Below are positions 17,005 through 24,523 of a stretch of DNA of 64,000 bases, piece by piece. Source of the stretch: Acidobacteriota bacterium (GTDB lineage: Bacteria; Acidobacteriota; Polarisedimenticolia; Polarisedimenticolales; Polarisedimenticolaceae); contig JAOTYK010000002.1 in the NCBI GenBank assembly GCA_029861955.1, positions 62,001 through 126,000 on the forward strand. Direction: 5' to 3'. The position numbers and the translations under genes were made by a program. A model generated the notes under the pieces. That model saw only the letters and a program-made list of their open reading frames with translations, was not told the origin of the DNA and ran no database searches. Positions within the stretch are counted from its first letter, which is position 1. Each line of letters opens with the position of its first letter.

Positions 17005-17142
17005 CCAGAAGACCGGACCATTTTGGTCTTCTTTCCATGAGCCTCAAGAAGTGAGAGTTCCACGACTTTCCACTCGAACTTGCCAATTGGGTTTCCAGGT
17101 CCCTAAGTTAGTCCCGTCGGAGGGTCCGGCGATGAGGAAGAC

Positions 17143-17802
17143 ATGTCAAAACGGGATCGGTTGTTGGTCGTCGACGACGACCACTCGATGCGCGCGGTCC
17201 TGGAGCAACGGTTCCTCGACGCCGGGTACGAGGTTCATCTAGCGAAGGACGGACGCGAGGGTCTCCAACGGACCCGTGAGCTCCTCCCCCAATTCGTTCT
17301 CTGCGACTGGGTCATGCCCAACCTTGATGGCATCCAGTACTGCCGGTCGATCAAGAGTGACCCGGGCCTGAGAGAGACCTATGTCGTCCTCCTCTCCGCA
17401 CGGGACTCCGCAGAAGATCAAGTCATGGGTCTCGACTCGGGTGCCGACGACTATCTCGCCAAGCCGTTTGATCCACCGGAACTCCTTGCAAGAGTTCGGG
17501 TTGGAATCCGTGCACGTCGGCTAAACGATGAGTTACGCAAGACCGAGCATCAGACTGCGTTACTGGAGATGGCTGCGACGCTGGGTCACGAGATCAATAA
17601 TCCGCTCACAGCATTATTCGGCCACATGGAATTACTCTCGCAATACCTGGATCAGAAGAACGAAGCAAGATCGAGTCATCATTTGAAAGAGGCGGGGCTT
17701 GTCGCGACCCGAATGGCGGACGTCGCTCAGCGCTTGATCCGTCTGCAGGATCCTCGAACAACCCACTACCTCGAAGATCTCCGCATGCTCGACCTCGACT
17801 AG
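17143..17802 (+). CDS. Response regulator with DHp-like domain but no ATPase domain
   Basis: A 219-residue protein. Residues 5-125 are a receiver domain with DDDH, phospho-acceptor Asp55 in LCDWVMPNLDG, Ser85 in LLSARD and Lys107 in LAKPF. Residues 135-205 look like a histidine-kinase dimerisation domain: LGHEINNPLTALFGHMELL has the H-box with His149. The protein ends shortly afterwards, so no ATP-binding domain exists. It could be a phosphotransfer intermediate or a regulator that pairs with another kinase. The ATG has GAGGA six bases upstream. Its stop overlaps the convergent surface-protein gene by four bases. Confidence 0.85.
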   Translation: MSKRDRLLVVDDDHSMRAVLEQRFLDAGYEVHLAKDGREGLQRTRELLPQFVLCDWVMPNLDGIQYCRSIKSDPGLRETYVVLLSARDSAEDQVMGLDSGADDYLAKPFDPPELLARVRVGIRARRLNDELRKTEHQTALLEMAATLGHEINNPLTALFGHMELLSQYLDQKNEARSSHHLKEAGLVATRMADVAQRLIRLQDPRTTHYLEDLRMLDLD

Positions 17803-20800
17803 CGATCCAGTCGCAAGTCTCCGAGTCGGGTCAGGCTGCGTTCGTCAAACTTGAATCTGAACGAAACGAACGCACCGCTCTCGGTCGTTTCCGCGGCCGA
17901 GAAGTCCCCGTCGTCGAATCCAATGACGTTGTATCCGACTGTGATCCACAGATTTCGGAACGCGAGGAAGCCAACTTCTACACCGGCTCCGGAGTCGCGA
18001 GTGCTACTGCGAAGCTCGGCGAATTCTCGCAGACTCATTCCTAACGTCCAACGCTGATGGACCTGTGTCGTGTAGTGGAGGGAAACGAGTCGGGCCAGCG
18101 TTGAGGGAATATTGAGCGTCTCGTCCTCACCGACGTGACGGACGATCACGGAACTCGCGACGCGGTGTTTGGCCGTGGGTCGAAAGCCAGCGGCGACCGA
18201 GATCGAGATCACATCGGTATCCGGATACCCGCGGCCCGGATCCGTGCCCAGACCGATGCCGATTGTTGAGGGTGACGGCGTTCCGATCGAGCTGGACGGT
18301 TCGGTGGGGGCTGTCCCCGGCAAGACTCCGGCTGAGGTGCCAGCCACGCCGTTGCCAATCTGATGATCCAGTCTCGTCAGGAACTGCCATCTCCCCGCAA
18401 GGGGTCTATACGCAGTTCCCAGCAGACCCTCCCCGCGCCACGATGTGTCGATTCCATCTCGCGCATCAACAAATAACCGCTCTCTCACAAAGATCGTCCA
18501 CGGCTCGGATGGTTTGAACGCTCCGGTCGCGGTTAGCAAGTGGCGATCGTCGAGTTCGCCGAGTCGAAGTTCGTATCGAGTCGATAGAAGTTTGCTTCCG
18601 GTTCGGTACTCGAAACCGGCGCCAAGGGTGGTGTAGTCACCTGTGTCGTCACCCAACGTCGTCTGAAGTCGGCCGGCGGAGAATTGGAGCGACCGCCTCT
18701 CATCGAGCGGGAGAACGGTTTCTACACCGGCGAGTGCTCGGAGGGAGTCGCCCTGGACCCCTCCGTTAAGGCTGTAGTTCATCAGGCCCCGCGTGTGGGG
18801 TCCGATTTGACTCTCGACGCCGAGAACGGTTCGATCCCGATCAGGGCCATCGCCGGACTCGATCTCCTCGCGTAGGAAGATCTTCGTATCCGTCCGTACA
18901 TCGAAGGAGACACCGACAGCGGTGCGCGTGGGGAAACCAGGCGCGGTCTCTCCGCTGAGCGCCTGCTCTCGATGGAACTCGGCGGACCAACGATCAGAGA
19001 TTTTTCCGCGCAACCCCGCCTTGATCAGCGTCGAATCGGTTTCCGGGCCTGCACCGGTTTCGGCGGAGACATGACGCAATCCGCCGAGAGCGGTGACGGG
19101 GCCCGCGCGACGCTCCGCCTCGACACCGAGCACCGTTCGATCGATGCCCGCACCCTCGTCCTCCTGGGTGTATCCCTCAGCCTTGATCCTCCAGTCGTCG
19201 GTAGGTTGCCATTCGATCTGGCCCCGAATCCGTCGAGACCCGACTTCCGGCGCGGCAAGGAGCGTCGGGTTGTCAAACGCCTGAGGGACGTCTTCGAACC
19301 CGAATTCCCAACGAAGCTGGTGTCGGGGCGCGCCGGATAGATGGAGTCTGTAAGCCGTCGACTGCTCGCCGGCATCACTCGAAGCCACCTCCGCGTGAAG
19401 TTGTGTGCCCGGCGACAGACGCCAATGTAGATCCATCCCAAGAAGTGAGTAGTTCTCTCCGGATCTCTCCTCGACGACCGCGGTCGAGCCGATTTCGAAA
19501 TTCCTGCCGCTTCTCCACGCTACGCGGCCGCCACCGGTCCACTGATCCTCTCCACCGCCGCGCGACTCGTACAAGACCACCACGCGACGTGGGTTCAGCG
19601 CCGCATCGAACGCGGCGATGGGCCCACGAAAGAGAATTGTGCCTGCAACAGGGTCGAGATCGTAGTCCAGGTCCGCACGTTTGATCTCACGAGAGATCAC
19701 CTCATCCGTGTGAAACCGATCGCGTGTCTCCACGATGACGGTCTCAGATCGTGCCACGACGGGGCTCGACCGAAGGATGAACGGGCCCGATGTATTGTCG
19801 GCCTCGAATACGTCCCGGACGACTTGTTGATCCGAGCTCGAGGCGAATCCATCGAAAGAGAATCCGCCCTTTGAGACGTTTCCGCGTGCTCCGGTCAACT
19901 TGCGATCATAGCGACCGAGTTCGGTCCGTCGAAACGCAGTAGAGAAATCTCCCCACTGTGCGTACCCGCGAGTTCCGTCAACCCGTACAAACACTTTGCC
20001 CTGAGATGCCGCCTCATCGATCGCAACGCTTTCGTCTCCGACGACCGGATAGAACAGATCCGGTTCGAAGTCGTTGGTGAGGCGGTCCCTATCTCGCTCT
20101 CGCTCCGTATCGACCGAGACTGTCAGTTGCGCCTTGTCGCCGAGAGGACCGCGTGCGAACAACGCAACTCTTCCGCCGCTTTCCGTGATCGGATCTCCCA
20201 GCCCGGGTGCCGCACCGCCGTCACCCTCGACGCCACCGTCCCCCACCAGGTTGGCCTCGGCGAGACCCGTGATTCTCCATCCGCCGCCTCCAGGATGAAC
20301 CTCGATCTCCTCTTCGATCTCCATCAAATCGGTGGAAGCTCGGACGCGAACGCGACCAGGCGACGTCTGGGGTGACATTGCGACTTTCGCGACGCCGCGG
20401 ACAATCCGAACCTGGAGTCCGGAACGCTCGAGATCGAGATCGTCCTCAGCGACCGTTGCGCCTTCGATCTCCAACGTTAGCGTCTGCCTGGCGAGCGAAC
20501 GGGCTCCGAACTGATCGAGAGTCTCGACAATAAGAACCGGAGTCGTGACGCCGTCGGCGACCCAGTGCCCCCCTTCGGCCGACGCGACAAGTTCGACGGG
20601 CTCATCGGGAAGACTGACATGAATGACCGCCGCCCCCGAATTCAACTCGATGACGTTGTCCCCCGGTCGCAACTCTACACCCACGTAGCGCATCGCGATC
20701 AAACCACGAGACGGAAGCTCGGAACGTGTTCCGACCCGTCTCTCGGGAACCAGTCCGCCGTTGACGCGCAGTTCCGAACCGGACTCCGTCGGTACGATGA

Positions 20801-22559
20801 CGTCGATATCGATGCGTGTCCGATCCGCGACATCGCCTTCCAGCGGAGACAGAATCTGCGCCACGGGCTTCACGGTGCGTAGAGTCTGCTCGAAGGATTT
20901 CGGTCGGTTCTCCTCCGGGCGCGAATCTCTTATTCGTCGGACGACGTTGAGCGCTGCGGAGATTTCCCGGGCCATGCGTTGGCGGACGGAGTCGTCACCG
21001 CATTTGACTGCCATGGAACGGTCTGAGGAAACGCCGGCATCGTCGACAAGTCGAGCCAGCGCCTGCAGATGGCGATCCGCGGCGCTGTCATATCGCCCGC
21101 GCGAATCCTGAAAGATCGCCAGTGGCAACGTGTAGCTAATTGGCTCGGCGGTGATCGAACAACGCGGGGAGAGCGGTGGCCCCACGGGAAGATCGGCGAT
21201 GACAAGGGTTGAAGCTCGAGCCTCCACGAAACGAGTGCCGGCATCGCCGACCCATTGGGTGCCACCGATCGTAGGAATGATCGAACTGGGAAGGGTCGCG
21301 GGATCGATGCGAACGACGTGCAATCCGGGATCCACGCCCGTGATGCTCCAGCGGCCGCTTACGTCGGTCAGGGCTCCGCGACCGTCTTCCATCGTGACCA
21401 GAGCTCCCGGGACTCCGGGTTCGCCATCGTCCGGGACTCCATCGGAATCGTCATCGACGAAGACACGCCCCACTAACTGAGCCTCTCTCCTGAACGGCCC
21501 GGGTGTGAGTCGAACCGCCGCAGTAGCCTGATCGGACACGACGAGCGAACCCGCAGGAGTCATCGCTTCGAGATGTGCCTGATTGATGGCTTCTCCGCGG
21601 ACGGCGCCGGCGGCGACGACGGTTGCGTAACGGACGAGTCGCCCATCACCGGGCTGCAGCAGACCGAGGCCGAACGTGAGGAGTCGACCTTTCTCGGCGG
21701 TGATCGGATCGGGTGCAGAAACCCCGTCGATCGTCGTACTGCCCCGCAGATAGCGAAGCGTCGGTGGCAACCGGTCAACCACGACGGTGTTGTCAAGATC
21801 GAGAACAGTCCCGCTATGGGCCGCGACGAGTGAGTAGATCACAGAGTCGCCGACCGTCGCGCTGGACCGATTGGCGGATTTTGTGAGTTGTAGAACCGGC
21901 GGAACGATCCCGATGACCAACACGTTGGTAGAGATTGGGACCGGACACGCAAGCGAGGACACTTCGGCCTGTTTGGCAATCGTGGAATCCGGAACGAGGC
22001 CCGACTGGACCTCTGCCTGAAATTCCAATTCGATCGAGTCACCGGCCGTGATCTGGTCCACGGTCCAGGTGAGCGTGCGACTCATCGGGTCGTAGACCCC
22101 GGTTACCTCTGCCGAACCCCCATTCGCGGTCGTCACGGTCATTGTCGAAAACGAGATTGGCGCCAGGAGCCCCACGTCCAGTGGAGTCCGCACGGTTACG
22201 TCGTTCAGATCGAGCGAATTGTCGTTGGTGATCGCGACGGTGAAGGTCAGGAGTTCGGCGGGAGCGACCGTTCCCTGCGGGATCACGCCGATTTGCGGGC
22301 TCTCGAAACAATGGGTGCCAAGAACCATCGTGACGACCACGTTCGAGTCCACGGTTTGGGGTCCCGCGAACCCAAAACCTTCGGTTTCGAAGGTCGAACT
22401 TGCGATGTTTGTGATTTCTACGCCGGCCGGAGTGGGGCCTTGCGCATTCAGGAGGCCGAAAGTTCCCAGAATCAGCACGCACATACCGACGAGCGAACGA
22501 CCGCCCTTCGTCTTTAGTAGACGAAACGCGGTCGACACGTCTACGGCGCACCTAGCCAT
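17799..22559 (-). CDS. Large DUF11-repeat protein with C-terminal outer-membrane barrel-like region
   Basis: A 1586-residue exported protein. After an N-terminal signal (RSLVGMCVLILGTFGLLNAQG) come two or more DUF11 conserved-repeat domains, a SdrD/Cna-B-like domain (RVFVDDDSDGVPDDGEPGVPG), Ig-like segments, and from about residue 830 a long stretch of alternating amphipathic strands. That stretch includes YPVVGDESVAIDEA, GKVFVRVDG and GYAQWGDF and ends in a strand-rich tail typical of outer-membrane barrels. It probably anchors in the outer membrane and displays the repeats. The ATG at 22559 is chosen for its position before the signal; a GTG at 22634 lies in a hairpin. Last gene of the DUF11 operon. 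Confidence 0.75.
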   Translation of the reverse strand: MARCAVDVSTAFRLLKTKGGRSLVGMCVLILGTFGLLNAQGPTPAGVEITNIASSTFETEGFGFAGPQTVDSNVVVTMVLGTHCFESPQIGVIPQGTVAPAELLTFTVAITNDNSLDLNDVTVRTPLDVGLLAPISFSTMTVTTANGGSAEVTGVYDPMSRTLTWTVDQITAGDSIELEFQAEVQSGLVPDSTIAKQAEVSSLACPVPISTNVLVIGIVPPVLQLTKSANRSSATVGDSVIYSLVAAHSGTVLDLDNTVVVDRLPPTLRYLRGSTTIDGVSAPDPITAEKGRLLTFGLGLLQPGDGRLVRYATVVAAGAVRGEAINQAHLEAMTPAGSLVVSDQATAAVRLTPGPFRREAQLVGRVFVDDDSDGVPDDGEPGVPGALVTMEDGRGALTDVSGRWSITGVDPGLHVVRIDPATLPSSIIPTIGGTQWVGDAGTRFVEARASTLVIADLPVGPPLSPRCSITAEPISYTLPLAIFQDSRGRYDSAADRHLQALARLVDDAGVSSDRSMAVKCGDDSVRQRMAREISAALNVVRRIRDSRPEENRPKSFEQTLRTVKPVAQILSPLEGDVADRTRIDIDVIVPTESGSELRVNGGLVPERRVGTRSELPSRGLIAMRYVGVELRPGDNVIELNSGAAVIHVSLPDEPVELVASAEGGHWVADGVTTPVLIVETLDQFGARSLARQTLTLEIEGATVAEDDLDLERSGLQVRIVRGVAKVAMSPQTSPGRVRVRASTDLMEIEEEIEVHPGGGGWRITGLAEANLVGDGGVEGDGGAAPGLGDPITESGGRVALFARGPLGDKAQLTVSVDTERERDRDRLTNDFEPDLFYPVVGDESVAIDEAASQGKVFVRVDGTRGYAQWGDFSTAFRRTELGRYDRKLTGARGNVSKGGFSFDGFASSSDQQVVRDVFEADNTSGPFILRSSPVVARSETVIVETRDRFHTDEVISREIKRADLDYDLDPVAGTILFRGPIAAFDAALNPRRVVVLYESRGGGEDQWTGGGRVAWRSGRNFEIGSTAVVEERSGENYSLLGMDLHWRLSPGTQLHAEVASSDAGEQSTAYRLHLSGAPRHQLRWEFGFEDVPQAFDNPTLLAAPEVGSRRIRGQIEWQPTDDWRIKAEGYTQEDEGAGIDRTVLGVEAERRAGPVTALGGLRHVSAETGAGPETDSTLIKAGLRGKISDRWSAEFHREQALSGETAPGFPTRTAVGVSFDVRTDTKIFLREEIESGDGPDRDRTVLGVESQIGPHTRGLMNYSLNGGVQGDSLRALAGVETVLPLDERRSLQFSAGRLQTTLGDDTGDYTTLGAGFEYRTGSKLLSTRYELRLGELDDRHLLTATGAFKPSEPWTIFVRERLFVDARDGIDTSWRGEGLLGTAYRPLAGRWQFLTRLDHQIGNGVAGTSAGVLPGTAPTEPSSSIGTPSPSTIGIGLGTDPGRGYPDTDVISISVAAGFRPTAKHRVASSVIVRHVGEDETLNIPSTLARLVSLHYTTQVHQRWTLGMSLREFAELRSSTRDSGAGVEVGFLAFRNLWITVGYNVIGFDDGDFSAAETTESGAFVSFRFKFDERSLTRLGDLRLDR

Positions 22560-22609
22560 TGCAGGCGAACTCCGAAAAGAGTTATCCCGAGAACGAGAGA
22601 TAGTTGGGC

Positions 22610-22637
22610 GGGGTGCCCTTCCGAAGAAGGACACCCC
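22610..22637 (-). promoter_or_regulatory. UUCG-capped hairpin between two DUF11 genes
   Basis: On the minus strand GGGGTG-T-CCTTC and GAAGG-G-CACCCC pair over 11 bp with one mismatch, closed by a C(UUCG)G tetraloop, one of the most stable RNA loops. No U-run follows, so it is not a classical terminator. It lies between the 308-residue gene and the large barrel gene and could act as an mRNA-stability element or partial transcription barrier, favouring the smaller upstream proteins. Confidence 0.55.
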
Positions 22638-22675
22638 ACCCTGGGTGAGGAGCTATTCGGTCCTTGAGCCTACGA

Positions 22676-23602
22676 TCAGTCGATCATTACCTCGAACACG
22701 ATCGTCGTACTCGCGCCTGACGCCAGTGTCCCGATGGCGACGGTGACCTCGCCAGCATTGGTGTCGTCATGGTCGGCGTTGTCGCCGTCCGCACCATCGG
22801 TTCGGGTAGCGGCATCCTGAGTAATCGACGATCCAACATACGTTGTGTTGGCCGGAACCGGATCCGTCAGCACGATGTTGAGAGCGTCCACTGCGCCATT
22901 ATTGGTCACGACGATGGTGTACGTCAGCGTGGTGCCGGGGGGCTGGTTGCCGACGGGCGACACCGACTTGACGACACCCAGATCAGGAGACTGGACCGTC
23001 GTCGTGTCCGTCGCAGAATCGGTCGCTCCGGGATCGTTAACGGAGGCGATATCGATGTCGGTCGCATCCACCGTTCCGTCGGCAGTTCCAGCCGGGACCG
23101 CGATGCACACGAGAATTTCAATGGAGTTGTTACCGGGGGAACTGACGCTGTCCGGCAGTATGCCGGTATCCACATCCGCGCTGCCACCCGTGTCGGTGAG
23201 AAGTGTATCGGTACCGGATTCGTAAGTACCGTTGGTGTTGACGTCCTCGTAGACCGTGACCGTGAAGCCCTGGCTGCTACTCGTGGCGATATCGATGATA
23301 CCGGCGTCGTTACCGTTGTTCGAAACGGTATGAGCGTAACAAACGAGATCTCCGGGATCTGCGTTGAGCGAACCTGTTGGTGGGGAAATATCGACCGCAG
23401 AGACCTGATTCACCGTCGTGGTCACCGTATTCGAGATTGCCTGCAACGCGTTGGCATTGGCGTCCTCGTAGTCGGCGGTTGCCGTATTGGAAATAACGGT
23501 TCCCGCCGGAGTACCTGCCGCGAAGCTATCGGCGGCAAAAGCCACCATCAGCAACGTCAGCGCTACACCTAGCGTGAAACGCTTGATGTACGTGTGTGCC
23601 AT
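22676..23602 (-). CDS. Secreted DUF11-repeat protein
   Basis: A 308-residue protein with a signal peptide (KRFTLGVALTLLMVAFAADSFAAG). The mature part has the opening AGTVISNTATADYED, typical of DUF11 proteins, and a C-terminal DUF11 repeat with LTYTIVVTNNGAVDALNIVLTD style spacing, ending GASTTIVFEVMID. It is rich in Thr, Ser, Asp and Val and poor in Cys, as expected of a surface or matrix component. The ATG at 23602 follows AGAGGTGA. It is the middle gene of three consecutive DUF11-type genes, followed by a stable hairpin. Confidence 0.78.
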   Translation of the reverse strand: MAHTYIKRFTLGVALTLLMVAFAADSFAAGTPAGTVISNTATADYEDANANALQAISNTVTTTVNQVSAVDISPPTGSLNADPGDLVCYAHTVSNNGNDAGIIDIATSSSQGFTVTVYEDVNTNGTYESGTDTLLTDTGGSADVDTGILPDSVSSPGNNSIEILVCIAVPAGTADGTVDATDIDIASVNDPGATDSATDTTTVQSPDLGVVKSVSPVGNQPPGTTLTYTIVVTNNGAVDALNIVLTDPVPANTTYVGSSITQDAATRTDGADGDNADHDDTNAGEVTVAIGTLASGASTTIVFEVMID

Positions 23603-23676
23603 CAAATCACCTCTTCTCCTCCGCCACGGCCAAATGCCGAGACGGTTCCGTGTAAATGTCTTGAGCCCTGAATGAA

Positions 23677-24201
23677 TTACTCAACGCGCACCTTGAAACT
23701 GACGGACTTCTCGTCGCCTGGCGCAATCGTGTCTGCGAGTTTCCAACGCAGATGCGTGTAAGCCGACGAGGGAGCAGGAACCTGTGTGACAGACCCATCC
23801 ACGGCAGTCGTTTCGATCTGGATCGGAAACGTGGCGTACGTTACGCCGTCGTCGATGCTGGCCGTTACAACGGCGCGATCACTGCTGACGGACTCCGTAA
23901 CGAGGACCGTCCCTTTCGGGATCGGATCCTGCAGGCGCATATTCCGTGCCGCGGCCTTGCCCACGTTGCTCGCAGTCAGCCGATAGACCAGCACGTCGCC
24001 GGGAGTCACATTCGTGACGGGTTCTTCGATCGTCTGTTGGCTGCCGTCGGCAACCGTCCGAACGGCAAGCCGCGCGACATCGACCTTGATCTCGACCTCC
24101 GGACCCGGAGCTGCGAGAGCCAACCCGCACCCCAGAACCGTAAGAACGACGATCATCGTCATCGCCCGAGTCCACCGCCGATTTCCTTGAATCCTGCTCA
24201 T
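23677..24201 (-). CDS. Small secreted DUF11-like protein
   Basis: A 174-residue protein with a signal peptide (MTMIVVLTVLGCGLALAAPG). One DUF11-like domain follows, recognisable from TPGDVLVYRLTASNVGKAAA, LQDPIPKGT and the closing KSVSFKVRVE. The ATG at 24201 has GAGGAGG eight bases upstream, a strong site. It is the first gene of the DUF11 operon (174, 308, then 1586 residues) and is preceded by an AT-rich control region. A Cys in the signal (VLGCGLA) is not in a good lipobox context, but a lipoprotein cannot be excluded. Confidence 0.72.
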   Translation of the reverse strand: MSRIQGNRRWTRAMTMIVVLTVLGCGLALAAPGPEVEIKVDVARLAVRTVADGSQQTIEEPVTNVTPGDVLVYRLTASNVGKAAARNMRLQDPIPKGTVLVTESVSSDRAVVTASIDDGVTYATFPIQIETTAVDGSVTQVPAPSSAYTHLRWKLADTIAPGDEKSVSFKVRVE

Positions 24202-24337
24202 CTCAATGCCTCCTCACCTTGGGAACGTCGGGAGATTTTTCTCGGACGTTGTCTTCACGAGTGCACGTCGAATACCCAGTTCGGCGAGCACACAGAGACG
24301 GAATTTGCGAGATGAATATGTATCAAGCAAATTACAA

Positions 24338-24359
24338 TAGCTTAATCAAACTTAAGCTA
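24338..24359. repeat. Palindrome TAGCTTAA-N6-TTAAGCTA
   Basis: Perfect 8-bp arms with a 6-base spacer, about 140 bases upstream of the first DUF11 gene. The spacing of arms (14 bp centre to centre) fits a dimeric repressor or activator site. Confidence 0.5.
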
Positions 24360-24378
24360 ATAGCGCTGTGAACGTGAA

Positions 24379-24397
24379 TGAAGTTATATTAACTTCA
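24379..24397. repeat. Palindrome TGAAGTTA-TAT-TAACTTCA
   Basis: Perfect 8-bp arms around a TAT centre. It lies 20 bases from the previous palindrome and is further upstream of the DUF11 operon. The sequence differs, so it may bind a different regulator. Confidence 0.5.
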
Positions 24398-24523
24398 CGA
24401 TGGAGGTGGGTCCGCTGAGAGGCCGACGTCTAAACGTCAATAAATGGGCCGCAAAAAACGCAATACTTCAAGGCCGTCTCGATCAAATTCTTTGAAGATA
24501 TCCGCGTGTCTACGACGATCGGG

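Larger units (their letters stand above)
16798..17142. other. Intergenic control region between receptor and REC-DHp gene
   Basis: This 345-base divergent region holds the predicted receptor promoter, two of the three TGCGAA palindromes, and just upstream of the -35 an inverted repeat AGAAGACC-N10-GGTCTTCT (17007-17032). The inner part of that repeat (GACC...GGTC) can also pair, giving two alternative hairpins. The position suggests an activator site or part of the promoter of the rightward gene. No small reading frame with a ribosome-binding site is evident. Confidence 0.5.
24202..24523. other. AT-rich control region of the DUF11 operon
   Basis: This 322-base gap separates the DUF11 operon from the end of the Oar-like receptor gene. 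The stretch 24301-24400 is strikingly AT-rich for this genome and contains two palindromes, listed separately. No convincing -35/-10 pair was found, and no terminator for the receptor gene is obvious. No coding sequence with a start and ribosome site is seen. Confidence 0.55.

Noticed and set aside
22560-22634. Earlier GTG start for the large DUF11 protein
   Set aside because: It falls inside the UUCG hairpin and would add residues before an already complete signal peptide.
22610-22637. Intrinsic terminator
   Set aside because: The hairpin is strong but there is no U-run on the minus strand, so rho-independent termination is not supported.
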